A DNA stretch of 64,000 nucleotides from AC-32 sp045806105. GTDB lineage: Bacteria; Actinomycetota; Thermoleophilia; Gaiellales; Gaiellaceae. The first letter of the stretch is position 1. Each line of letters opens with the position of its first letter. A program made the translations under genes and the position numbers. The notes beneath the pieces are model-generated. The model did not search any database, was not told where the DNA came from, and was given only the letters and a program-made list of their open reading frames with translations. Location: NCBI GenBank assembly GCA_045806105.1, contig JBJMJY010000002.1, positions 1 through 64,000 of the forward strand, given 5' to 3'. Below are positions 32,303 through 40,831 of the stretch, piece after piece.

Positions 32303-32665
32303 GTGGCCACGCGGAACACGCGTCAGCGCCGACTGCTCGCCGAGCTCGTCGAGTCGCGCCACCATGCCTTCACGGCGGAGGAGCTGTGGAGCGACGCCCG
32401 CGCCTCGGCGCCGGTGAGCCTCGCGACCGTCTACCGCACGCTCGCGCTGCTCGAGCGCGACGAGCGGGTGCGGCGGCTCGACCGCGGCCGCTTCATCGCC
32501 TGCGAGCCTGGCCATCACCACCACCTCGTCTGCGTCTCGTGTGGCTCGGTCGAGGAGACGGAGCTCTGCGCCGCGCCGCCGCTCACCGAGGTTCGCGAGC
32601 GGCACGGCTTCGTCGTCCAGCGGCACGATGCCGACCTGTACGGCGTCTGCGAGCGCTGCTCGTGA
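32303..32665 (+). CDS. Fur-family metalloregulator (Zur-like)
   Basis: A 120-residue winged-helix metal sensor. DNA-binding helix: FTAEELWSDARASAPVSLAT plus VYRTLALLERD. Metal/regulatory region GHHHHLVCVSCGSVEE and a C-terminal CERCS give two CxxC pairs for structural zinc. It is short for the family. The ZIP transporter begins in the overlapping GTGA of its stop, so zinc (Zur) sensing is more likely than iron; this is inferred from context. Confidence 0.85.
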   Translation: MATRNTRQRRLLAELVESRHHAFTAEELWSDARASAPVSLATVYRTLALLERDERVRRLDRGRFIACEPGHHHHLVCVSCGSVEETELCAAPPLTEVRERHGFVVQRHDADLYGVCERCS

Positions 32666-33381
32666 GCTGGATCGCGATTCCGCTCTCGCTGTGCACCGTG
32701 CTCTCGACGCTCGCCGGCGGCCTGACGGCGCTGCGGCTGCGGGCCCACCTCGAGACGGTGCTGGCGCTGAGCGGCGGGGTCGTCGTCGCGGTCGCGCTCT
32801 TCGACGTGCTGCCGGAGGCGATCGACGGGATCGACGACTCGCGCCGCGTCACCTCGCTCGTCGCCGCGGGGTTCCTGCTGTTCTTCTTCTTCCAGCGCGC
32901 GATCGTGCTGCACCACCGGGACGACCCCGATGCGGCTCGGGCGCACCACCGGGTGGGGGCGTTCGGCGCGGCGGCGCTCTCGGTCCACAGCTTCGTCGAC
33001 GGCCTCGGGATCGGGATCGCCTTCGGCGTCAACACGCTGACCGGCGTGCTCGTGTTCGTCGCGGTGATCAGCCACGACTTCGCTGACGGCCTGAACACCG
33101 TCACGTTCATCCTCCGCCAGCGGGGGGAGCGGCGGCAGGCCCTGCGTTGGCTCACGCTCGATGCCGCCGCGCCCTTCTTCGGCGCGATCGTCGGCAGCCT
33201 GATCAGCGTCTCCGACGAGAGCCTCGCGTACCTCCTCGCGCTCTACGCGGGGTTCTTCCTCTACGTCGGCGCGGCCGACCTCCTCCCGGCCGCCCACGCG
33301 CGCACCTCGCCGCTGCGGATCGGGCTCACCCTCGCCGGCTTCGCCGTCACCTACGGCATCGTCACCATCGCGTCGCAGTGA
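32662..33381 (+). CDS. ZIP-family metal transporter
   Basis: A 239-residue membrane protein with about 8 helices, of the ZIP family that moves Zn2+ (or other divalent metals) into the cytoplasm. The metal-binding helices IV and V read SVHSFVDGLGIGIAFG and VISHDFADGLNTVTFI; a variable His-rich loop (VLHHRDDPDAARAHHR) lies between helices III and IV. GTG 32662 overlaps the regulator stop by four bases, which fits a regulator-transporter operon controlled by the box at 32270. Confidence 0.85.
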   Translation: MSWIAIPLSLCTVLSTLAGGLTALRLRAHLETVLALSGGVVVAVALFDVLPEAIDGIDDSRRVTSLVAAGFLLFFFFQRAIVLHHRDDPDAARAHHRVGAFGAAALSVHSFVDGLGIGIAFGVNTLTGVLVFVAVISHDFADGLNTVTFILRQRGERRQALRWLTLDAAAPFFGAIVGSLISVSDESLAYLLALYAGFFLYVGAADLLPAAHARTSPLRIGLTLAGFAVTYGIVTIASQ

Positions 33382-33450
33382 TGGAGGGGCCGAGCGCCGG
33401 AAGACGAAGAAGCTGCCGCGGGCGCGCCTGCTGCGGTGGGCGCGGACGTG

Positions 33451-33484
33451 CGGAAGCGTGATCGGCTGCCGTCAGTCGCTTCCG
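33451..33484. terminator. Hairpin between convergent ZIP and YdjM-like genes
   Basis: CGGAAGCG and CGCTTCCG are perfectly complementary around an 18-base loop. No T-tract; a weak bidirectional terminator at best. Confidence 0.3.
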
Positions 33485-33500
33485 TCGCTGAAGTCCTGAG

Positions 33501-34220
33501 CTACGGGTGGGCGGCCGGCACCCAGTGCGGGCCGCCCCAGCTCAGGTCGTACGGGTAGTGGTGGATCACGTGCGCCCAGAGCGTCCAGGCGATCCAGCGC
33601 GAGGTGCCGTAGAAGAACGCCGCGCGGTAGATGACGACGAGCGCACCGTGCGGAACGAGGCGGTTCAGCCAGGGCCAGAAGGCATCCGCCCGGTAGATGA
33701 CGTTGTCGAAGTACTCGCTCGTCAGCACGCGCCAGCTGTAGAGGCCGTAGACGACGAAGACCAGGTCCCACATCGAGCCGAGGCCGCTGAAGTACGCCGC
33801 CGCGTCGGTCATCCGCCCGGTCTGCCCGGCGTACGCCCAGGCGTCGATGTGGAAGTGGAACGTCCAGGGGAAGAGGAGCATCGTGCCGACGGTGTCGCCC
33901 GCGTCGGTGAACGCGTGCGCCCACTGGCCGATCAAGAAGCTGACGCCCCAGAGCTTCGAGCCGAAGACCTTCCAGAGGATCAGCCCGATCACGACGCCGT
34001 AGATCAGCGAGTGCGTGAAGCCGAAGCCGGGCCAGCCCCGGTGGAACTGCGCCGGGTCGGACGCCTTCAGGTCCCACGGGCCGAGATGGATCCCATAGAC
34101 GAACCACTTGGTCATCATGTCCGGCGAGTACGAGCCGATCAGCAGCGGCACGAACGCGACCTTGAGGCGCATGTGCCTCTGGATCGCGTACGGCTCGAGG
34201 TCGTGTGCGGCCCAGCTCAC
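33501..34220 (-). CDS. YdjM-like membrane-bound metal-dependent hydrolase
   Basis: A 239-residue membrane protein of the YdjM family of putative metal-dependent hydrolases. Conserved polar residues sit in IGSYSPDMMTKWFVYGI, HRGWPGFGFTHSLIYGV and IGQWAHAFTDAGD (His/Asp pairs at membrane boundaries), with about four to five helices. Substrate unknown. GTG 34220 overlaps the stop of the upstream 64-residue membrane protein, so they are co-translated. Confidence 0.75.
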   Translation of the reverse strand: MSWAAHDLEPYAIQRHMRLKVAFVPLLIGSYSPDMMTKWFVYGIHLGPWDLKASDPAQFHRGWPGFGFTHSLIYGVVIGLILWKVFGSKLWGVSFLIGQWAHAFTDAGDTVGTMLLFPWTFHFHIDAWAYAGQTGRMTDAAAYFSGLGSMWDLVFVVYGLYSWRVLTSEYFDNVIYRADAFWPWLNRLVPHGALVVIYRAAFFYGTSRWIAWTLWAHVIHHYPYDLSWGGPHWVPAAHP

Positions 34221-34411
34221 GGCAACCTACGCACGAGCGCCGGGAGCAGCCACGCCGTCAGCAGCAGGTAGCCGAGCCCGACCCAGAACGAGAGCAGGAA
34301 GTCGATCCACGCCACGCCGATCGCGATGTAGACCGCGGCGGCGAGGCAGTAGCCGGCGAAGACGACGAGGTCGCGCCGCCCCGGGCGGTCGAAGCTCAGT
34401 CGCAGTCGCAC
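34217..34411 (-). CDS. Small two-helix membrane protein
   Basis: Sixty-four residues with two membrane helices (VVFAGYCLAAAVYIAIGVAW and LLSFWVGLGYLLLTAWLL) and charged ends. GTG 34411 lies inside the end of the upstream zinc-ribbon gene, and the stop overlaps the YdjM-like start, so the three form one unit. No family recognised; an accessory subunit of the hydrolase is conceivable. Confidence 0.65.
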   Translation of the reverse strand: MRLRLSFDRPGRRDLVVFAGYCLAAAVYIAIGVAWIDFLLSFWVGLGYLLLTAWLLPALVRRLP

Positions 34412-34554
34412 GTGCGCTCGCCGAGGATCAGCCGCCGCCCGCAGGTCTCGCAGAAGCGTTCGGCCCCTCGCGCCGCCCTGCGCAGGCCGGGGAGTGCGAG
34501 GAGTGCCGCGAGCGCTAGGGCGAGGACGATCGAGGCCAGCTCCGGGTCGAGCAC
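34396..34554 (-). CDS. Small membrane protein with C-terminal zinc ribbon
   Basis: Fifty-two residues: a membrane helix (LASIVLALALAALLALPGL, about 6-24), then a four-cysteine knuckle FCETCGRRLILGERTCDCD. The Cys pairs should bind one zinc. GTG 34554 is chosen because coding character begins there and a TATAGT lies 7-12 bases upstream on this strand (34561-34566), so the message may be leaderless. It overlaps the next gene by 16 bases. A second protein of this design lies at 39597. Confidence 0.6.
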   Translation of the reverse strand: MLDPELASIVLALALAALLALPGLRRAARGAERFCETCGRRLILGERTCDCD

Positions 34555-34584
34555 GCGGCGACTATATGCCACGACCGATGGACG

Positions 34585-34603
34585 GGTTTCTGGATCCGAA
34601 ACC
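34585..34603. promoter_or_regulatory. Upstream operator-like inverted repeat, glyoxylate operon
   Basis: GGTTTC-N7-GAAACC is a perfect 6-bp inverted repeat; its centre contains GGATCC, shared with the palindrome at 34652. It lies just upstream of the candidate -35 of the aceB operon. Confidence 0.5.
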
Positions 34604-34610
34604 ACCCCGC

Positions 34611-34641
34611 TTACTGGCCGTCCGACCGGAACCAGTACAGT
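34611..34641 (+). promoter_or_regulatory. Candidate promoter of the aceB-aceA operon
   Basis: TTACTG (34611-34616) and TACAGT (34636-34641) with a 19-base spacer; the spacing is long but the hexamers stand out. Start of transcription would be near 34648, between the two operator-like sites and about 36 bases before ATG 34684. Confidence 0.4.
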
Positions 34642-34651
34642 CGTTCTGGAC

Positions 34652-34663
34652 TTCGGATCCGAA
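34652..34663. promoter_or_regulatory. Downstream operator palindrome, glyoxylate operon
   Basis: TTCGGATCCGAA is a perfect 12-bp palindrome located right after the predicted transcription start. It shares GGATCCGAA with the upstream site. A repressor bound here would block elongation; the GntR protein at the operon end is the natural candidate, but this is inference. Confidence 0.5.
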
Positions 34664-34683
34664 ATGGGAAAGGGGTTGGCCGC

Positions 34684-34868
34684 ATGAACCGCTTGCTCTC
34701 GAAGATCCGGCCTGGCCAGAGGCACGAAGCCGCGAACGGCAACGGCGTCAGGCACGTCCGTACCGTCCGCGGCCGCGCCTCCAGCCTACGCTCGGGCTAC
34801 GTCCTGACCGCCGCGGAGACCGCTCCGTGCACGTGCCCGGACTTCTGCGAGCGGGACCACGACAACGA

Positions 34869-34872
<4 letters not shown>
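34684..34872 (+). CDS. Small Cys-containing protein leading the glyoxylate operon
   Basis: Sixty-two residues, basic in the first half and ending in APCTCPDFCERDHDNE, with three cysteines and a His that could hold a metal. ATG 34684 has AAAGGGG ten bases upstream and the stop overlaps the aceB GTG (GTGA), so its translation is likely coupled to aceB. No known family. It could be a leader peptide that tunes aceB or a tiny protein in its own right. Confidence 0.55.
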
Positions 34873-36419
<1,547 letters not shown>

Positions 36420-36420
36420 A

Positions 36421-37680
36421 ATGGGCACGAACGGCAACGGCACCGCCTCGAGGCGCTGGGAGGGCATCGAGCGGCCGTACACCTCGGAGGACGTGGAGCG
36501 GCTGCGCGGCAGCGTCCACGTCGAGCACACGCTCGCGCGGCTCGGAGCAGAGCGGCTCTGGGAGCTGCTGCAGCACGAGGACTACGTGCCGGCGCTCGGC
36601 GCGCTGACCGGCGGCCAGGCCGTGCAGATGGTGAAGGCCGGGCTGAAGGCGATCTACCTCAGCGGCTGGCAGGTCGCAGCCGATGCGAACCTCGCCGGTC
36701 AGACGTATCCCGACCAAAGCCTCTACCCGTCGAACAGCGGCCCCGCGCTGGTGAAGCGGCTGAACAACGCCCTCTTGCGGGCCGACCAGATCCACGCCGC
36801 CGAGGGCGACCGCGAGACGCACTGGCTCGCGCCGATCGTCGCCGACGCGGAGGCCGGCTTCGGCGGACCGCTGAACGCGTTCGAGGTGATGAAGGCGATG
36901 ATCGAAAACGGCGCCGCGGGCGTGCACTTCGAGGACCAGCTCTCCTCGGAGAAGAAGTGCGGCCACCTCGGCGGCAAGGTGCTCATCCCGACGGGCCACT
37001 TCGTCCGCATACTGGTCGCGGCGCGGCTCGCTGCGGACGTCTGCGGCGTGCCGACGATCCTGGTCGCCCGCACCGACGCGCGTAGCGCGAAGCTACTGAC
37101 GAGCGACGCCGATCCGGCCGACGAGCCCTTCCTGACGGGTGACCGAACGGCGGAGGGTTTCTTCTGCGTCCGCGACGGGCTCGAGCCCGCGATCGCGCGC
37201 GGCCTCGCGGCGGCGCCCTACGCCGACCTCGTCTGGTTCGAGACGTCGACGCCGGACCTCGATGAGGCGCGCGAGTTCGCCGACGCGGTCCACGACCGGT
37301 TCCCCGGCAAGCTGCTCGCCTACAACTGCTCGCCGTCGTTCAACTGGCGCGCGCACCTGGACGACGACCGCATCGCCGGCTTCCAGCGTGAGCTGGGGGA
37401 GATGGGCTACCGCTTCCAGTTCGTCACCCTCGCCGGCTTCCACTCCCTCAACGCCGCGATGTTCGATCTTGCGCGCGGCTATGCGCACGAAGGCATGAGC
37501 GCGTACGTGCAGCTCCAGGAGCACGAGTTCGACCTCGAGCCGGCCGGCTACACCGCCACGCGGCACCAGCGCGAAGCCGGGGCGGGCTACTTCGACGCCG
37601 TCATGCAGGCGGTGAGCGGCGGGACGAGCTCGACGCTCGCGCTCGACGGGTCGACGGAGGCCGCGCAGTTCCGGGCCTGA
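36421..37680 (+). CDS. aceA: Isocitrate lyase
   Basis: A 419-residue isocitrate lyase, which splits isocitrate to succinate and glyoxylate. The catalytic loop KKCGHLGGK (Cys near residue 180), the Mg site IVADAEAGFGG, and NCSPSFNW, all family hallmarks, are intact. The length equals the short bacterial type. ATG 36421 is two bases after aceB. The GntR gene begins two bases after its stop. Confidence 0.95.
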   Translation: MGTNGNGTASRRWEGIERPYTSEDVERLRGSVHVEHTLARLGAERLWELLQHEDYVPALGALTGGQAVQMVKAGLKAIYLSGWQVAADANLAGQTYPDQSLYPSNSGPALVKRLNNALLRADQIHAAEGDRETHWLAPIVADAEAGFGGPLNAFEVMKAMIENGAAGVHFEDQLSSEKKCGHLGGKVLIPTGHFVRILVAARLAADVCGVPTILVARTDARSAKLLTSDADPADEPFLTGDRTAEGFFCVRDGLEPAIARGLAAAPYADLVWFETSTPDLDEAREFADAVHDRFPGKLLAYNCSPSFNWRAHLDDDRIAGFQRELGEMGYRFQFVTLAGFHSLNAAMFDLARGYAHEGMSAYVQLQEHEFDLEPAGYTATRHQREAGAGYFDAVMQAVSGGTSSTLALDGSTEAAQFRA

Positions 37681-37682
37681 GC

Positions 37683-38390
37683 ATGGCCGAGGACGACGCC
37701 GGAGGCACGAAGGCCGACGAGATCGCACTCGCGCTCGAGGACGCCGTCATCTCAGGCGAGCTTGCGCCGGGCACGGTGCTGCGGCAGGAGACGCTGTCGG
37801 AGCGCTTCGGCGTCAGCCGCACGCCGATTCGCGAGGCCCTGCGCCGGCTCGCCGCGACCGGGCTCGTCTCGTTCGAGCCGAACCGCGGCGTCCGGGTGCG
37901 CGCGATCCCTCGTGAGGAGCTCCGCGAGGCTTTCCTCGTGCGCGCGGAGCTCGAGGCGTTGGTCACGGGGCTCGCCGTGCCGCGCTTCGACGAGCCGAGG
38001 TTGCTCGCGCTGCGCGCCGCCGACGCCGACTTCGCCCGTCTGACCGTCGAGCTCCTCGACCGCCGGCACGCGGAGGAGGAGCGGACGCAGCTGACGGGCG
38101 AGTGGGTTCGCGCGAACTACCGCTTCCACGACGTGATCTACGAGGTGGCGGCGGTGCCGTTCGTCGAGCGGGTCGCGAAGAACGCCCGCCGCACGTTCCT
38201 CAGCCGCTGGCGGCCGGGCGGGCCCGAGATCGACGACCTCTACGAGCAGAACATGCACCAGCACCGCGCCATCCTCGGCGCGATCGAAGCCCAAAGCGCG
38301 GAGGGCAGCCGTGCGTTGGCGCACGAGCACGTCCTCCACTCGTGCCGCCTGCTCGAGGTGATCCTGGACCACGTTGCCCCTGCTGCCTAG
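37683..38390 (+). CDS. GntR/FadR-type regulator (FCD domain)
   Basis: A 235-residue GntR regulator. The winged helix is GTVLRQETLSERFGVSRTPI with REALRRLAATGLVSFEPNRG; the C-terminal FCD all-helix domain binds a small acid and probably metal (RANYRFHDVIYEVAAVPFV, NMHQHRAILGAIEA, HEHVLHSCRLL, with conserved His). As last gene of the aceB-aceA operon it is the likely controller of the shunt, binding the palindromes at 34585-34663. Effector could be glyoxylate, acetate-derived acids or acyl-CoA; not known. Confidence 0.85.
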   Translation: MAEDDAGGTKADEIALALEDAVISGELAPGTVLRQETLSERFGVSRTPIREALRRLAATGLVSFEPNRGVRVRAIPREELREAFLVRAELEALVTGLAVPRFDEPRLLALRAADADFARLTVELLDRRHAEEERTQLTGEWVRANYRFHDVIYEVAAVPFVERVAKNARRTFLSRWRPGGPEIDDLYEQNMHQHRAILGAIEAQSAEGSRALAHEHVLHSCRLLEVILDHVAPAA

Positions 38391-38459
38391 CCTGCGCGGG
38401 ACTCGGTCGTCGGCCGAGTGTTCTGGGAGCCCGGGGCTGCAGGTGCTCGGCGGCTCGGG

Positions 38460-38705
38460 CTAGCGGCCGACCAGGTCCTGGAACGCGGCCCTCGTCGCGG
38501 ATCGGTCGAAGTCCGAGTCGTCTCTGGCGAGAGAGCGGCAGCCGTCCCAGGCGTCGATCGCGCGCCCGAGGTCCTCGAGGGCCTCGGCGGTGCGGCCCGC
38601 GAGGCTCTCGGCGCAGGCCACGTTGTACGCCAGGGCCGGGTGCTCCGGATGAGCTTCGAGCAGCTCGCGCCCGCGGTCTGCCGCCTTGGCGTACTCGCCG
38701 GCCCC
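38460..38705 (-). pseudogene. TPR-repeat gene fragment
   Basis: The frame encodes a tetratricopeptide-like end: EYAKAADRGRELLEAHPEHP, ALAYNVACAESLAGRTAEAL and EDLGRAIDAWDGCRSLARDD, closing with DFDRSATRAAFQDLVGR. It has no start of its own; upstream it runs directly into the GFA-like fragment. It is the 3' end of a lost gene fused by deletion. Confidence 0.55.
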
Positions 38706-38951
38706 GCAAAGCGGGCCCACCGACTCCCACAGCGAGACCACGACCAAGTCGGGCTCCGTCGGCTCTGTGTAGAAGCCCTGCGAGCCGCACTCCGGGCAGT
38801 AGTGGAAGACGTGCTCCTTCCTGTCCGACTCGTCGGAGATGCGCGAGTAGCCGTTGAAGCGGCCGGTGACATGCACCTGATCGGACGCGAACCCGCCTGC
38901 ATCCCGAAGGCGCTTCTGGTCCGCCTCTGGCAAGGCGAGGCAGTTGCAGAG
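38706..38951 (-). pseudogene. Frameshifted GFA-family fragment
   Basis: The second half matches the GFA (glutathione-dependent formaldehyde-activating-like) zinc family: FASDQVHVTGRFNGYSRISD and HVFHYCPECGSQGFYTEP. Just upstream the expected CxxC segment is split over two frames: LYLCNC in one, CQRRTRSAFGMQAG in another, then back again. So two compensating indels have destroyed the zinc site, and the N-terminus and C-terminus are missing too. The gene is decayed. Confidence 0.6.
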
Positions 38952-39007
38952 ATAGAGACCTGCGGCGGCACGTTTGAGTCGGCGGAAATGGGGCAGCGAA
39001 AGCAGCG

Positions 39008-39553
39008 ATGGGCGCGGACCTCGGGCGTCTCCTCTTGCGAGTGACCGTCGGGTCGATCTTCGTCGAGCACGGAAGCCAAAAGCTCTTCGGCTGGTTCGGC
39101 GGACACGGCCCAGACGGCACCGGGCAGTTCTTCGAGTCGCTCGGCCTTCGGCCGGGACGGCGCCAGGCGATCATGGCGGGCGTCGCCGAAGCGGGAGGCG
39201 GCGCGCTGCTCGCGCTCGGTCTGGCGACGCCGGCGGCGGCTGCCGCTCTCGGCAGCGTGATGGTGACCGCCCTCCGCACGGCCGTCTGGCGCGACGGGAT
39301 CAAGGTCGGGACCGGCGGCTACGAGGTGCTTCTGCTCGCGAACGCCGTTGCCGTCGCCGACCTCGGGCCGGGCCGCCTCTCGCTCGACGCGCTCCTCGGC
39401 CGGGAGCGCCGGGGCATGGGCTGGGGAACCGCCGCGCTCGGCGCGGCGCTCGCGGGCTCGGCGCTCGCGGTCGCCGCCGGCAGGCGCGCTCCCGAGCCGA
39501 CGGCCGAGACGCCGTCGCGCGACGAGGCCCAGGCGACGGCGACCGCGTCGTAG
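39008..39553 (+). CDS. DoxX-family membrane protein
   Basis: A 181-residue DoxX protein with four membrane helices. The N-terminus DLGRLLLRVTVGSIFVEHGS with QKLFGWFGGHGPDGTGQFFE is the family signature. DoxX proteins are tied to quinone or sulfur redox at the membrane, often without a known partner. The C-terminal 25 residues are a soluble, Thr/Ala-rich tail. It stands alone here; upstream lies only the broken GFA/TPR region. Confidence 0.85.
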   Translation: MGADLGRLLLRVTVGSIFVEHGSQKLFGWFGGHGPDGTGQFFESLGLRPGRRQAIMAGVAEAGGGALLALGLATPAAAAALGSVMVTALRTAVWRDGIKVGTGGYEVLLLANAVAVADLGPGRLSLDALLGRERRGMGWGTAALGAALAGSALAVAAGRRAPEPTAETPSRDEAQATATAS

Positions 39554-39596
39554 CGGTCCGTCGAGGAGCTCAGCGGGCGCCGACGGGCGCGACCGC

Positions 39597-39752
39597 CTAG
39601 AGGAACATGACCCACTTGGAGCTGCAGCTGCAGTCCTTGTGCTTGCGGCCGCACTTCGCGCACTCCCAGTAGGTCCACCAGATCCACTTGAGGTGGTTGA
39701 GCTCGAGCACGATCAGGGCGATGCACCACAGCAGGATCTGGGTCTGGCTCAC
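39597..39752 (-). CDS. 51-residue membrane protein with zinc ribbon
   Basis: Short frame with a hydrophobic N-terminus (ILLWCIALIVLELNHLKWIW, about 6-25), then WECAKCGRKHKDCSCSS: four cysteines spaced as a zinc ribbon, plus a His. GTG 39752; no strong ribosome site. The gap between DoxX and LysR holds nothing else. The layout copies the 34396-34554 protein (one helix, then a four-Cys knuckle), though the sequences are not alike, which supports it as a real gene. Confidence 0.5.
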   Translation of the reverse strand: MSQTQILLWCIALIVLELNHLKWIWWTYWECAKCGRKHKDCSCSSKWVMFL

Positions 39753-39839
39753 GGGGGAAGCCTCGGCATCGCCCGCCTCGGCGTCAATGGGCCGGTCGGC
39801 CCATCTTTGCGGCCCTCGGACCCTGCGCCGGACGGGTCG

Positions 39840-40760
39840 TCAGCCGCCGGCCTGAGCCAGCGCGAGCACGGGCCGGCGGCTCGCCGCGGCCGCCTGGAGG
39901 CGTTCGAGCACGAGCCCCACGCGCGCGTCCCCGGCGGACGCCGTGCGGTAGGCGGCGTAGATCCGGCGCTTCGGCGGCGCCGTGCGGATCGGCCGTGCGA
40001 CGAGCGAGGCCGGCAGGTCGAGCTGCGAGAGCAGCGGCACGACCGCCAGGCCGACACCCGACGCGACCAGGTGGTGCAGCGTGCGGTGGTCGACCGTCTC
40101 CGCCGCGACACGCGGCTCGAAGCCCGCCTGGAGACACGCGCGCGTCAGGAACGGGTGGCACGAGGAGGCGCTCGTCGAGTCGACCCACGCCTCGTCGGCG
40201 AGGTCTGCCAGCTCGACCGTCGGGCTCGCCGCCGCCGGGTGCGAGCGCGGGAGGACGACGTGGATCGGGTCGTCGAGGAGCGGCACGAGCTCGACCGGGC
40301 CGGACACCCGGAGCGGGACGAAGTCGTACTCCCAGAGGATCGCGACATCCACCTCTCCCGCGCGCAACCGCGCCAGGCCGAGGCGCGGATCGATCTCGAG
40401 GATGTGCGCGCGAAGCCCGTTTCCGCGCACGGCCTTGGCGACGATCGTCGCGGCCGCGCTTGCGAACGAGGCGATGCGTACGCCCGGCTCCTCCTCGCCC
40501 GCCGCCGTGCGCGCCTCGGCCTCCGCATCGGCGAGCTGAGCCAGGATCGCCTCGGCGCGGTCGACGAGCACGCGCCCGGCGGCGGTCAGGTGGACGCTGC
40601 GCCCGCGCCGCTCGAGGAGCTCGTAGCCGAGCTCGCGCTCGAGCACGCTCACCTGCTGCGAGACGGCTGACGGCGTGAACGACAGCGCCTCGGCGGCCGC
40701 GCGGATCGTCCCGTGCAGTGCCACCTCGCGGAGCGTGCGCAGTCGGCGGAGGTCGAGCAT
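39840..40760 (-). CDS. LysR-family transcriptional regulator
   Basis: A 306-residue LysR regulator. N-terminal winged helix-turn-helix: LRTLREVALHGTIRAAAEAL, SFTPSAVSQQVSVLERELG (about 5-45); C-terminal substrate-binding domain about 90-295, with IASFASAAATIVAKAV and GVGLAVVPLLSQL. Effector unknown. It is divergent from the ABC transporter (72-base gap), the usual target arrangement for LysR proteins, so it may control that transporter. ATG 40760. Confidence 0.9.
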   Translation of the reverse strand: MLDLRRLRTLREVALHGTIRAAAEALSFTPSAVSQQVSVLERELGYELLERRGRSVHLTAAGRVLVDRAEAILAQLADAEAEARTAAGEEEPGVRIASFASAAATIVAKAVRGNGLRAHILEIDPRLGLARLRAGEVDVAILWEYDFVPLRVSGPVELVPLLDDPIHVVLPRSHPAAASPTVELADLADEAWVDSTSASSCHPFLTRACLQAGFEPRVAAETVDHRTLHHLVASGVGLAVVPLLSQLDLPASLVARPIRTAPPKRRIYAAYRTASAGDARVGLVLERLQAAAASRRPVLALAQAGG

Positions 40761-40831
40761 CAGCTCTGCTTAACGATACGGGAACGAACTTGCGCTGGTG
40801 CGGGGGCGGAGCTAGCTGGCACGGTGTACCG

